Below are positions 26,227-35,664 of a stretch of DNA of 64,000 nucleotides, in pieces. The translations under genes and the position numbers were made by a program. The stretch comes from Candidatus Thiodiazotropha endoloripes (GTDB lineage: Bacteria > Pseudomonadota > Gammaproteobacteria > Chromatiales > Chromatiaceae): the NCBI GenBank assembly GCA_001709035.1, contig LVKA01000011.1, positions 620,001-684,000 of the forward strand. The letters run 5' to 3'. The first letter of the stretch is position 1, and every line of letters starts with the position of its first letter. Under the pieces are notes generated by a model that worked only from the letters and a program-made list of their open reading frames with translations, searched no databases and had not been told where the DNA came from.

Positions 26227-27683
26227 AAACAGAACCACTGGGCGTAGGCCTGGTCTACATTCCGGGGCTCGAACCTCTGTTCGAGTCACCGGATGTTGCG
26301 GTTCAGGTATTGGAGCTTGAACCACAGGTATTGTGGCGTTACTTCCCCAATAGGGATCAGCCCTACGAAAATCAACTTGAATTTCTCAAACGGTTACAAG
26401 CCCTGCCACAGGCCAAGACCGTCCATGGGGTCGGCTTTCCGGTAGGTGGTTCGCGGATACCGGATCCCAGGCATATCCCCCCTTTACGCGAAGCGATTCA
26501 AACCCTGAATGCGGCCTGGGCCAGCGAACATCTGGTGTTCAATGAATCGGTCGATGCACAGGGCAACCCGGTTCAAACCGGTTTTTTCCTGCCACCGCTG
26601 GCTATGCCATCCGGTGTCGATGCGGCCTGTCGAACCATTCAGGCGGTCTCCGCTAAGATTCCTGTACCCTTTGCTGTAGAGACGCCAACCAACTATCTGA
26701 AACCCATACCGGGTGAAATGAGTGATGGAGCGTTCACGGCTGCTGTGGTCGAGACGGCCGATTGTGGCATTCTCCTCGATCTACACAATATCTGGTCGAA
26801 TGAGCGCAATGGCCGACAATCCGTGGAGGCTTTTCTCAGTGAGATACCGCTCGACCGGGTGTGGGAGATTCATCTTGCCGGAGGCTTGAAATATGGGGAC
26901 TACTGGCTCGACGCCCACTCGGGGGATATCCCGCGTCCTGTTATCGAATGGGCGCAAAGGTTGATTCCCTATCTACCCAATCTTGGCGCAGTGATCTACG
27001 AGATTCTTCCAGCCTATCTTCCCCGGTTCGGATTGGACGGTGTGCGACGGGCTGTAGATGAGATGCATGACCTTTGGAGTTGCCGTTGCTCTGCTCAGGA
27101 GAGTGACAACCCATTTAAAAACACGGAACCTAAGACGGTATCCGGAGATAATCGCTTAACCCCGGAGGTCTGGGAGAGGAAGCTCTCCGCGCAGATACTC
27201 TTCCCGAGTGACTATGAGGATGAGTTGAGCAGGCAACTTGCCAATGATCCGGCAGTTGCCCTGATTCGGGAACTGAATAGAAAATTCCGTTTGAGTGCCA
27301 TCATTTCAAATCTCAGGATGAGTATCAGATTGCTGATGCTCAGTCTGGATGAGGCCTCGTTTGATCGGCTTGTGGCAGATTACTGTGTCAGTCAGACACC
27401 GGATCGATTCGCGGTTAATGAGTCACACCGTTTCGCCGAATACATTAGAAAACTTGATCTGGAAATTCCCTATCTGTACGAAGTCCTGAATTACGAAATT
27501 ACCGCCATGGATGTCATAGCCGACGGACAGGCTCGTACTGTACCTTTCACCACAGATCCTCAAACACTGCTTGAGATCCTTGGCCGGGGGGAGTTGCCGA
27601 TCGAGCTGCCGACGGCTGACTATGAGGCAGAGATCACCCCGCCAGAAGAGCGGGCGTTTGAAACGCAAAGCCTGATCCATTAA
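26223..27683 (+). CDS. DUF692 multinuclear iron enzyme with DUF2063/BufC-like C-terminal extension
   Basis: 486 residues, starting at TTG in a 4-base overlap with the upstream gene. Residues ~8-290 are a DUF692 (MbnB/BufB/TglH) TIM-barrel: HGVGFPVGG (~69), SEHLVFNES (~102), ETPTNYL (~153), LLDLHNIW (~184), WEIHLAGG (~214), DAHSGDIP (~230) and VIYEILP (~258). These supply the His/Glu/Asp ligands of the iron cluster; DLHN replaces the more usual DVNN. Residues ~310-470 are helical (LSAQILFPSDYEDELSRQL, FDRLVADYCVSQTP, RFAEYIRKLDLEIPYLYEV) and resemble the HvfC/BufC/MbnC partner proteins that hold the precursor. Such partners are normally separate genes, so this looks like a B-C fusion. Confidence 0.85.
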   Translation: MKTEPLGVGLVYIPGLEPLFESPDVAVQVLELEPQVLWRYFPNRDQPYENQLEFLKRLQALPQAKTVHGVGFPVGGSRIPDPRHIPPLREAIQTLNAAWASEHLVFNESVDAQGNPVQTGFFLPPLAMPSGVDAACRTIQAVSAKIPVPFAVETPTNYLKPIPGEMSDGAFTAAVVETADCGILLDLHNIWSNERNGRQSVEAFLSEIPLDRVWEIHLAGGLKYGDYWLDAHSGDIPRPVIEWAQRLIPYLPNLGAVIYEILPAYLPRFGLDGVRRAVDEMHDLWSCRCSAQESDNPFKNTEPKTVSGDNRLTPEVWERKLSAQILFPSDYEDELSRQLANDPAVALIRELNRKFRLSAIISNLRMSIRLLMLSLDEASFDRLVADYCVSQTPDRFAVNESHRFAEYIRKLDLEIPYLYEVLNYEITAMDVIADGQARTVPFTTDPQTLLEILGRGELPIELPTADYEAEITPPEERAFETQSLIH

Positions 27684-28271
27684 CTATCTGTGGTAGGTTC
27701 TCACGACGCCTAATAGTATCCCCTGAACTTGCAGCCTGTCCGCAGCATAGATTTGGGCTTTCATCTCATCATTGTGTGGAATGAGTTTAATGCTTTTTCC
27801 GCCCTCTATTTTTTGGAATTCCTTCAAGGATGCCTCTTGGTTATCGACCAAGGCCACAACAATTTGTCCATTACTCGCGGTATTCGATGGTTTTATGACA
27901 ACCAGATCGCCATCCAGAATGCCGCTGTTGATCATCGAGTCGCCTTTTATTTTGAGCAGAAAACAGTCCGGTTGTATCAATAACGTTGTGAGATCGATCG
28001 TCTCATCCTGCTCCACTGCCTCAATCGGCATCCCGGCCGCGATCACACCTTTGTAGGGCAGTTCATTGGGTGAACGTAGCGTGCGCCAGCCTGAACGGGC
28101 CTTTTCGAGAAATCCCTTTTCTTTGATGGAAGTGACATAACGGTGCACCGTGCCCACCGATTTGATACCGCAGCCATCACCGATCTCAGACAGCTTGGGG
28201 GATTGACCATTGTGGCGCCTGAGGTAGTCCCCGATGAAGAGCAGGATCTTTTTTTCCAGTTCCGTCAGCAC
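27684..28271 (-). CDS. lexA: LexA-like SOS repressor linked to the imuAB-dnaE2 operon
   Basis: 195 residues: N-terminal winged helix (LTELEKKILLFIGDYL, KSVGTVHRYVTSIKEKGFL) and a C-terminal S24 peptidase domain with the Ala-Gly cleavage site in VIAAGMPIEA, the catalytic Ser in GDSMINSGILDGD and the Lys in EASLKEFQ. It is divergent to imuA across a 77-bp region holding a strong inverted repeat, so it most likely controls itself and the mutasome on DNA damage. The recognition site here is not the enterobacterial CTGT-N8-ACAG, so this may be a second, operon-dedicated LexA. Confidence 0.92.
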   Translation of the reverse strand: MLTELEKKILLFIGDYLRRHNGQSPKLSEIGDGCGIKSVGTVHRYVTSIKEKGFLEKARSGWRTLRSPNELPYKGVIAAGMPIEAVEQDETIDLTTLLIQPDCFLLKIKGDSMINSGILDGDLVVIKPSNTASNGQIVVALVDNQEASLKEFQKIEGGKSIKLIPHNDEMKAQIYAADRLQVQGILLGVVRTYHR

Positions 28272-28286
28272 TTGACTTTCTCCGAA

Positions 28287-28322
28287 TTTTCTCTAACCTA
28301 GAATAGAGAAAATTTAGAGAAA
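28287..28322. promoter_or_regulatory. Operator of the LexA-like repressor between lexA and imuA
   Basis: TTTTCTCTA (28287-28295) and TAGAGAAAA (28304-28312) form a perfect 9-bp inverted repeat with an 8-bp spacer. An additional TAGAGAAA half-site follows at 28315-28322. It sits 27 bp upstream of the imuA start and 15 bp from lexA. Confidence 0.8.
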
Positions 28323-28348
28323 CATCAACTCCTTTTTGGGATTGTTTT

Positions 28349-28960
28349 GTGAAAGAATCCTTAAAAAAACTTTTAAATAACAATCAGTTGATATGGTGTG
28401 GAGAAAGATGCGCTCCCCCTGGGCAGGGTGTGTCTACCGGCCATGCCGCATTGGACGCCATTCTGCCTGAAGCCGGATGGCTGCGAGGCGCGTTGATCGA
28501 GGTGATCTCGCCTCAATGGGGTATCGGTGAAATAGAGCTCTTTCTGCCGGCCATGGCCGCTGCCACGCAGGCGAACAAGCAGTTGGCATGGATCGCTCCA
28601 CCCTATATCCCTTACCCACCCGCCCTGGTAAGCGGCGGTATTTCATTACGCCATCTGCTGCTGCTGCGTCCACCTCAGCATCAGGAGATCCCCTGGGCGA
28701 TGGAGACGGTGCTGCGCCAGCGTCGTTGTGCCATGGTGTTGGCCTGGCCTGGCCGATTGCTAGCGAAAACAGTGCGGCGCCTACAATTAGCCGCCGAGGC
28801 AGGGGGTGGGGTGGGCGTGCTGTTTCGGTCGGAACATCAGGATAGCTCTTTTGCAGCAACACGTCTGCTGCTCACACCAGGAACGTCTGTCTTGCAGGTC
28901 ACCATTCTGAAAAGCCGCGCTAGTCGTGGCCGCCAGACGGTAGATCTTGCACTTAACTGA
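28349..28960 (+). CDS. imuA: ImuA, RecA-like mutasome accessory protein
   Basis: 203 residues from a GTG start. RecA/SulA-like core: STGHAALDAILPEAGWLRGALIEV near 30, IAPPYIPYPPALVSGGI, then AMVLAWPGR and a C-terminal RGRQTVDL. It lacks a true Walker A and, in known systems, supports ImuB and DnaE2 in translesion synthesis. First gene of imuA-imuB-dnaE2 with 12 bp to imuB; likely SOS-induced through the adjacent operator. Confidence 0.88.
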   Translation: MKESLKKLLNNNQLIWCGERCAPPGQGVSTGHAALDAILPEAGWLRGALIEVISPQWGIGEIELFLPAMAAATQANKQLAWIAPPYIPYPPALVSGGISLRHLLLLRPPQHQEIPWAMETVLRQRRCAMVLAWPGRLLAKTVRRLQLAAEAGGGVGVLFRSEHQDSSFAATRLLLTPGTSVLQVTILKSRASRGRQTVDLALN

Positions 28961-28972
28961 TGCTTCGCTGTC

Positions 28973-30481
28973 ATGTCCGAATCCGCCGCTGCCGCCCCCC
29001 TTCAGCATACCCTGTTTCCGTCCCAGTCACCGCAGGCTCCCAAGCCGTCTGCGACGGGGCGCTCTTCACTGTGGATGAGTCTCTTTTTCCCCCGTTTGTC
29101 CCTGGAAGTACTGGATGCTGATGTGGATGCCAGGCCATGGGCGGTCATCGATGAAGCGCATGGGAAACAGATTATCCACGCTGCGTCGCAACCGGCTCGA
29201 AAGAAGGGCGTGGAGACCGGCATGGCGCTTACGGCAGCTTATGCCCTGTGTCCCGAGTTGGCGACCGAGCAGCGCGATCTCCCGGCTGAACAGGCCCGCT
29301 TAACCGATCTGGCCGACGAGGCTATGCAGTACAGCTCCATGGTCAGCCTGGAACCGCAGGCGTTACTGCTGGAGGTGGGCGCCAGCTTGAAGTTGTTTGG
29401 CGGCCTGCAGGCATTGCACGCGCGTGTGGCAGGGGATCTGCGACAGCAACCCTATCGGGTGGAGATTGCTGTTGCTCCTTCCCCACAGGCGGCCTTGCTG
29501 CTGGCGCGTTGTGGTATGCAGGCCTGCATCACCGAAAGCGCTGCCCTGCGTGCAGAGCTGGGTAAACTGCCACTTGCCGTACTGCCTGTTTCTGAGAAAC
29601 AGGCAAGCCTGCTAGTCAGAATGGGTTTGCGCGAACTGCGCGATCTTTGGCGTCTTCCCAGAGCGGGATTGATAAAGCGTTTAGGGCTGGAGTTTATCGA
29701 TTATCTTGATCGGTTGTTGTGCGATAAACCCGAACTTCGCTTATCCCATAAGAGCGCACCGATTTTTTCCGCCTCCTGGCACTTCCCTCAAGAGACAGAA
29801 AACTTGACCTTCATTCTCTACGGCATTGAACAGCTCCTGCCGCGTTTGGTGCACTTCATGCGATTGCGGGAATTGGCGCTGAACCGCCTACAGGTGATCT
29901 TTTATCATGCGGACAAAGAGACGTCGTGTCTGCATCTGGGCACACGGCAGCTATGCCGTGACGAAACGCACCTATCGACACTGATACGAGAACGGTTTAA
30001 TCAGGAAAAACTGTCGGCACCTGTATTGGAGTTGGTGCTGCTCGCAGCTGAATTTCATCCCGCCGCTATCGGCAATCAAGCGCTGTTTGCGCCGGGTGAG
30101 GAACAGGACACCGATTGGCAGCAGGTGTTGGATCAGCTACAGACCCGCTTGGGAGAAGAGGCGGTGTGCCATCTGCAACTGCGGGACGAACACCGACCCG
30201 AATACGCCTGGGCCTATACCCTGACCGATCATGCAGAGCCACAGACTCACGGGTTATTGAAGAGGCGCCCACTTTGGCTGTTGTCACAGCCACAACGATT
30301 AGGCAGTAGATTGAAAGAGATTCAATTGACATCCGAATCGGAACGTATCGAGGGTGGCTGGTGGGATGGTTTTGATATCCGGCGCGATTATTATCAGGCA
30401 CGCGATCGTCATGGCCGGCGATTGTGGCTGTTTCGTAATCTACAGGATGGAGCGTGGTATCTGCAGGGTTTATTCGGGTAA
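28973..30481 (+). CDS. imuB: ImuB, catalytically dead Y-family polymerase homologue
   Basis: 502 residues. Y-family (DinP/UmuC) palm and fingers at the N-terminus (SLFFPRLSLEVL, WAVIDEAHGKQIIHAAS, ARKKGVETGMALTAAYAL) followed by little-finger and C-terminal regions. The catalytic acidic residues of real Y-polymerases are absent: the DxDxF motif reads FPRLSLE and the SIDE motif reads SLEPQALLLEV. ImuB acts as a scaffold that binds the sliding clamp and recruits DnaE2. It ends 11 bp before dnaE2. Confidence 0.93.
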   Translation: MSESAAAAPLQHTLFPSQSPQAPKPSATGRSSLWMSLFFPRLSLEVLDADVDARPWAVIDEAHGKQIIHAASQPARKKGVETGMALTAAYALCPELATEQRDLPAEQARLTDLADEAMQYSSMVSLEPQALLLEVGASLKLFGGLQALHARVAGDLRQQPYRVEIAVAPSPQAALLLARCGMQACITESAALRAELGKLPLAVLPVSEKQASLLVRMGLRELRDLWRLPRAGLIKRLGLEFIDYLDRLLCDKPELRLSHKSAPIFSASWHFPQETENLTFILYGIEQLLPRLVHFMRLRELALNRLQVIFYHADKETSCLHLGTRQLCRDETHLSTLIRERFNQEKLSAPVLELVLLAAEFHPAAIGNQALFAPGEEQDTDWQQVLDQLQTRLGEEAVCHLQLRDEHRPEYAWAYTLTDHAEPQTHGLLKRRPLWLLSQPQRLGSRLKEIQLTSESERIEGGWWDGFDIRRDYYQARDRHGRRLWLFRNLQDGAWYLQGLFG

Positions 30482-30492
30482 GGGGTGTGGAC

Positions 30493-33400
30493 ATGTCCTA
30501 TGCCGAACTCCACTGCATCAGCAACTTCACCTTTTTACAGGGTGCCTCACACCCGGAGGAACTCGTCGCACGCGCGGCGGTGCTCAACTACCGTGCCCTG
30601 GCCATCACCGACGAATGCTCCCTGGCCGGTGTTGTGCGCGCCCATGTCGAGGCCAAGCGTCAGCAACTCCACCTCATCATCGGCAGCCGGTTCAGGCTGG
30701 AGGACGGTCTGTCGTTTGTACTGTTGGCGACAAACCGCAAGGGATATGGTCAGCTATCCACATTGATCTCAAAGGCACGCCGTAATGCCGATAAAGGCGA
30801 CTACCATATGACCCGAGTCGATCTAACCCGGCATTGCCTGAGTGACTGCCTTGCTTTGTGGCTACCGGGAGAAGCGCAGGAGGTGGTCTTTCTCAATGAG
30901 CTTTTCCCCAAGCGGTTATGGATCGCTGCAGAGCTGTCGCTGACAGGCAAGGATGGGGCGCACCTGGAACATCTGCGGTGTCTGTCTCAGCGCCACGATA
31001 TCCCCCTAACGGCTAGCGGTAATGTTCAGATGCACCAGCGCAATCGTCGCATCCTGCACGATACCCTCACTGCGATTCGTTTGAACATACCCCTGGCACA
31101 ACTGGGTAATCGATTGGCCGCTAATGGAGAAGGTCACCTGCGCTCTTACCAGCGCCTGACACAAATCTATCCTCAGGCCCTGTTGCATGAAACCCTGGCC
31201 ATTGCCGATCGTTGCACCTTCTCGCTGGATGAGTTGCAATACGAATACCCCAGTGAACTGGTACCCGAAGGTTACAACGCCACTGATTGGTTGCGCATCC
31301 AGGTTGAAGCCGGAGCCAAAGAGCGCTGGCCGCAAGGGGTACCGGATAAAGTCAGAAAAGCGATCGAACATGAGCTGGCATTGATCGCCGAACTGAAATA
31401 CGAACCCTATTTCCTCACCATTTACGACATCGTCTGTTTTGCGCGCAGCCAGAAGATTCTTTGCCAGGGCCGTGGCTCAGCGGCCAATTCCACGGTTTGT
31501 TATTGTCTCGGCATTACCGCTGTCGACCCGGCCCGCATGGCGCTGTTGTTCGAAAGGTTCATCTCCAAGGAGCGCAACGAACCGCCGGATATCGATGTGG
31601 ATTTTGAGAATGCCCGGCGTGAAGAGGTGATTCAATACATCTATCGAAAATATGGACGTGACCGAGCTGCCCTGGTTGCCACCGTGATTACCTACCAGCC
31701 ACGTAGCGCCATACGCGACGTAGGCAAAGCGTTGGGATTTAGCCGGGTGCAGGTAGAGCGTCTGGCCAGATCCACCCGCTGGTGGGACAGTCAGGTCTTG
31801 ATCCCCGGCCACCTGGCTGAAATGGGCTTTTCTGCGGAGAGCCCTTTGATCAAACGACTGATCACCCTGGTGGAGATGCTGCTCGGGTTTCCTCGCCATC
31901 TCTCACAGCATGTCGGCGGTTTTATCATCTCGGCCGGACCGTTGACCCAACTTGTCCCCATTGAAAATGCGGCGATGCAGGAGAGAACCATAATCCAGTG
32001 GGAAAAAGACGATGTCGAAGCCCTTGGGCTACTGAAAATGGATGTATTGGCGCTTGGCATGCTGACCGCACTGCGCAAGGCATTGGGTTACATCGGCGCG
32101 CCGCAAAAATGCGAACTCTCTCTGGCTGATATTCCCGCTGAAGATCCCAAAGTCTACGAAATGATCAGTCGTGCCGATACCGTGGGCCTGTTTCAAATCG
32201 AATCACGGGCACAAATGTCGATGCTGCCCCGGTTGCGACCCCGGAATTACTATGACCTGGTGATTCAAATCGCCATTGTTCGTCCAGGCCCCATACAGGG
32301 TGATATGGTGCATCCCTATCTCTTGCGTCGCAGCGGTAAGGCACCTGTCACCTATCCCAGCGAGGCCATTCGTTCGGTATTAGAACGCACCCTGGGAGTG
32401 CCGATTTTTCAAGAGCAAGTGATGCAGATCGCCATGGTAGCCGCCGGTTTCAGTGCCGGTGAAGCAGACCAGTTACGTCGCGCTATGGCGGCCTGGAAAC
32501 GCAAAGGGGGGCTGGAGCCCTTCGAGGAAAAACTGCACAGCGGCATGCGTAAACGAGGTTATAGCGATGAATTCGCGCGGCAGATCTTTCGCCAAATTCG
32601 CGGTTTCAGCGATTACGGTTTTCCCGAGTCCCACTCAGCCAGCTTTGCGTTGCTGGCCTATGCCTCGGCTTGGATGAAACTCTATCACCCGGCTGTATTC
32701 GTTTGCGCACTCTTAAATAGTCAACCGATGGGATTCTATGCCCCGGCGCAACTGATACAGGATGCCAAACGGCATGGCGTGGAAGTGCGGCCTATCGATG
32801 TGCGATTTAGTGAAGCGGACTCTACCCTTGAATACGATACCCCCAGGGAGCAGAGCGAAGAACCCAGCCCCCAGCCTGCTTTGCGGCTGGGTTTGAATAT
32901 GGTCAAAGGCCTCTCAGAGGAGGGTATACAAAACCTGATCGATGCGCGTAAGCGGAAAGCTTTTGTCGATGTGGGTGAACTCGCCAATCGTGCCAAACTC
33001 CATCGCACCGACCTGCAAGCCTTGGCCAGTGCCGATGCGCTGCAGGGTTTTTCAGGGGATCGTTATCGTGCCCAGTGGCAGGTCAGTGGTGTGGAAGAAC
33101 CCTTGCCCCTGTTCCAGGAGTACAACGCCGAAAGTGCCGAAGTCATGCTGCCCAAACCCGACGAACAGGAGGAGATCATTGCCGATTATGCCAGTAGCGG
33201 TGTGAGCCTTCGGCGCCATCCTGTTGCTTTGCTGAGGCCCCGCCTGAATAAAAGGCGCGTGCATACGGCACAGGCACTCTGGTCGGTGCGCAACGGCGCC
33301 GTCGCCCGTACCGCCGGACTGGTCATCGGTCGTCAACGCCCCGGCACGGCCTCCGGTGTCATCTTTGTCACCTTGGAAGACGAAACCGGTCAAGCCAATG

Positions 33401-33579
33401 TCATCGTCTGGCCGAAGATCGCCGAAGCGCAACGTAAACCGTTATTGCAGTCACAATTATTGATCGTCAGCGGTATCGTGCAACAGCAAGATGGGGTGTT
33501 GCATTTAGTCGCCGGGCGGTTGGAGGATCGTACTGACTGGCTGGGAGATCTGCAGACAAAATCGAGAGATTTTCATTGA
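30493..33579 (+). CDS. dnaE2: Error-prone DNA polymerase DnaE2 (ImuC)
   Basis: About 1028 residues from ATG 30493 (MSYAELHCISNFTFLQGASH), with GGGG before it; an earlier ATG at 30454 lies inside imuB. PHP domain at the N-terminus, then the DnaE polymerase core with GRGSAANSTVCYCLGIT, the catalytic PPDIDVDFENARREEV motif, the QHVGGFII segment, FQEQVMQIAMVAAGFS and SDYGFPESHSASFALLAYASAW, and a C-terminal OB domain (FVTLEDETGQANVIVW). It performs mutagenic lesion bypass after DNA damage. Length matches DnaE2, shorter than DnaE1. Confidence 0.95.
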   Translation: MSYAELHCISNFTFLQGASHPEELVARAAVLNYRALAITDECSLAGVVRAHVEAKRQQLHLIIGSRFRLEDGLSFVLLATNRKGYGQLSTLISKARRNADKGDYHMTRVDLTRHCLSDCLALWLPGEAQEVVFLNELFPKRLWIAAELSLTGKDGAHLEHLRCLSQRHDIPLTASGNVQMHQRNRRILHDTLTAIRLNIPLAQLGNRLAANGEGHLRSYQRLTQIYPQALLHETLAIADRCTFSLDELQYEYPSELVPEGYNATDWLRIQVEAGAKERWPQGVPDKVRKAIEHELALIAELKYEPYFLTIYDIVCFARSQKILCQGRGSAANSTVCYCLGITAVDPARMALLFERFISKERNEPPDIDVDFENARREEVIQYIYRKYGRDRAALVATVITYQPRSAIRDVGKALGFSRVQVERLARSTRWWDSQVLIPGHLAEMGFSAESPLIKRLITLVEMLLGFPRHLSQHVGGFIISAGPLTQLVPIENAAMQERTIIQWEKDDVEALGLLKMDVLALGMLTALRKALGYIGAPQKCELSLADIPAEDPKVYEMISRADTVGLFQIESRAQMSMLPRLRPRNYYDLVIQIAIVRPGPIQGDMVHPYLLRRSGKAPVTYPSEAIRSVLERTLGVPIFQEQVMQIAMVAAGFSAGEADQLRRAMAAWKRKGGLEPFEEKLHSGMRKRGYSDEFARQIFRQIRGFSDYGFPESHSASFALLAYASAWMKLYHPAVFVCALLNSQPMGFYAPAQLIQDAKRHGVEVRPIDVRFSEADSTLEYDTPREQSEEPSPQPALRLGLNMVKGLSEEGIQNLIDARKRKAFVDVGELANRAKLHRTDLQALASADALQGFSGDRYRAQWQVSGVEEPLPLFQEYNAESAEVMLPKPDEQEEIIADYASSGVSLRRHPVALLRPRLNKRRVHTAQALWSVRNGAVARTAGLVIGRQRPGTASGVIFVTLEDETGQANVIVWPKIAEAQRKPLLQSQLLIVSGIVQQQDGVLHLVAGRLEDRTDWLGDLQTKSRDFH

Positions 33580-33833
33580 ATGTATGTGATTATAAAAATT
33601 TTCAGACTTCCGTTGCAGCCTGTGCCAGGAAGAATAGGGGTAAAGACTGACGGTTACTCACGCTCTCTATACCTTATTCGTCCAGCAGATTAGAAAAGGA
33701 GCAAACGTGCGGTTTGAAAAAAAATTCAGCAATTCAAAGCTATAAGACAATTAAGTACTGATCGTTATTATTATTTAACTACGGTAACTCAATGTTAGAG
33801 GCCTAGATTTATTTCACTAACTTGAACTCGGCG

Positions 33834-35057
33834 TCATTCGATAGCCTTTAACGCACGGCGTAAATTCTGTGTTATATGTTTTGGATGAGGTTTCGTCAAA
33901 AACACTGAGTTACATTGTTGAAAATGACAGAATTTTTTAATGGCTTTTACAAATTCGGCAATGATTAAATCTTCCTCAAAATTGTGCTGATCGAAATGGA
34001 GTGATTTAATCTCCAACTGACCGGTTTTTCTATGGGCTTTACAATCCATTCGTCCAATAAATTCATCGCGGAAAAGTAGCGGTAAGCAAAAGTAGCCATA
34101 CCTCCGTTTTGATGCGGGTAGATAGCATTCCAACTGATAGTCGTACTGAAACAGTGTTTTCAAACGCTCACGCTGGATGACGCTGTTGTCAAACGGTGAA
34201 AGAATCAGCATGCGATTGTTCAGTCGGGGAGGGCGGTGTTCGAGCCTACTCTTGTCCAATACATAGTCTTCACCACTGGCTAGTTTGACTTGTTCCAAAG
34301 TGTGCTGTGCCAACCTCTCCTTAACCAGATCATGTACTGTTTTGCGTAATTCGCTATTTCGGCGCTGGTGGTAGGTCAGCCCCTTGAGCGAAATCAAGCC
34401 ATGGCATTGCAACTGTCTATCCAAAACGTGTGCCGCAAACTCTTCCATGCTGGGCATTTGCGTGTTTACGTTGGGTGGCACTACTCGCTCGGTTAGGTCG
34501 TAGCTTTTTTGAAAGCCTTCCCGACTGCTTACCATCAGGTCGCCTTCCATATACAACTGTTCGAGTGCTTTTTTGGCGGGCTTCCAATCCCACCAGCCTG
34601 CACGTTTTGTGGTATTCGATTTTATATCTCGGGAGCGTAGCGGGCCATCTGAACGTATTCGGGCTAACAGTTCACGCATGAGCTTATTATCACGATCTTT
34701 ATACCAATGGGTTTGACCGTTCTTAATGGCGTGTTTATAGGGTAAAGAGAAGCGAAAATCGGAGATGGGGAAAAAAGCTGCGGCGTGTGCCCAATACTCA
34801 AAAATGTCGCCATCGATCAACATTTGATTCGTCATGGACGGCTTGAAGTTGGGTACTCTGGAGTGAACCACGTGGTGGTGTGCTCTTTCCACCACCGATA
34901 TGGTGTCGATCTGCACATAGCCGATGTGGTTGATCGCATTACGAGCGCCCGACAAACCGCTTCCATAGGGCTTAACCTGCAGTAACCCTTGGGCAGTTAA
35001 GGCAAGTCGGCGTAAACGCGCCAACGCTTGTGAGGATTTAATTTCAATTATGGTCAT
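33834..35057 (-). CDS. AlkZ/YcaQ-family winged-helix DNA glycosylase
   Basis: About 407 residues. I prefer the ATG at 35057 (MTIIEIKSSQALARL); a GTG at 35072 is possible. It carries the catalytic QxD motif in GYVQIDTISVVERAHHHV (~45-60), the LPYKHAI segment, a winged-helix stretch (RDIKSNTTKRAGWWDWKPAKKALEQLYM) and a C-terminal beta barrel with RRYGYFCLPLLFRDEFIGRMD. This family unhooks interstrand crosslinks and bulky alkyl lesions. Placed next to the mutasome but convergent to it, so probably a separate unit. Confidence 0.9.
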   Translation of the reverse strand: MTIIEIKSSQALARLRRLALTAQGLLQVKPYGSGLSGARNAINHIGYVQIDTISVVERAHHHVVHSRVPNFKPSMTNQMLIDGDIFEYWAHAAAFFPISDFRFSLPYKHAIKNGQTHWYKDRDNKLMRELLARIRSDGPLRSRDIKSNTTKRAGWWDWKPAKKALEQLYMEGDLMVSSREGFQKSYDLTERVVPPNVNTQMPSMEEFAAHVLDRQLQCHGLISLKGLTYHQRRNSELRKTVHDLVKERLAQHTLEQVKLASGEDYVLDKSRLEHRPPRLNNRMLILSPFDNSVIQRERLKTLFQYDYQLECYLPASKRRYGYFCLPLLFRDEFIGRMDCKAHRKTGQLEIKSLHFDQHNFEEDLIIAEFVKAIKKFCHFQQCNSVFLTKPHPKHITQNLRRALKAIE

Positions 35058-35664
35058 ACTTGTCCAATCCACCGTATCAGCAGCAGATCAATATCAAACG
35101 CTAACTGTCCCGATTTATGTTGACAGGTTTATTACTTCTTATTCATTTCTATCCCATTAACTTTGATCGATAGGATACAAACTGGTGAGTTCAGCCGGTT
35201 TCTCCAGGGCTTGTTAATACGAATTCAATACCTTCTGTTGTACCTGAAAAAGCACCCAGTATCAGTGTGCCAAATAGACAGAAACAGTAGCTCCCCTCTC
35301 CCCTGCGGTAGAGGGGGAGCACCCAGCAACACCCTCATAGTTCTTAAATTAATCCACAATATAAGGATTGGTGCATTATTAACCCGGAAACCAATGGATT
35401 TCTATTAGCCGCAAGATGCACACACGCTTCCCAACCCCCCTCCCACCCAGGTAGAGGGGCTTTTATGCATCATCTTGGCTAATTTTGAGTTAACGGGACT
35501 GCAGTGACTTCCTATACTTGTGTTATCAAGGAGAATTGATTGTCAGGAGTAAGTTAGTGGCCACTCAGGTGGCTGGTTCAGAACTTTATGGCGATGAGTT
35601 TGCCAAACCTGTTGGCTCAACGTTATCGCAACTTTTATAAGGCAGAATCAAAGGGTTCAAGCCT
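35058..35664. other. Gene-free stretch of ~600 bp
   Basis: No supported gene. Contains pyrimidine/purine-rich pieces (CTCCCCTCTCCCCTGCGGTA near 35295 and a similar AACCCCCCTCCCACCC near 35430) that could be decayed repeats, and the promoter of the large fusion gene. Confidence 0.5.
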
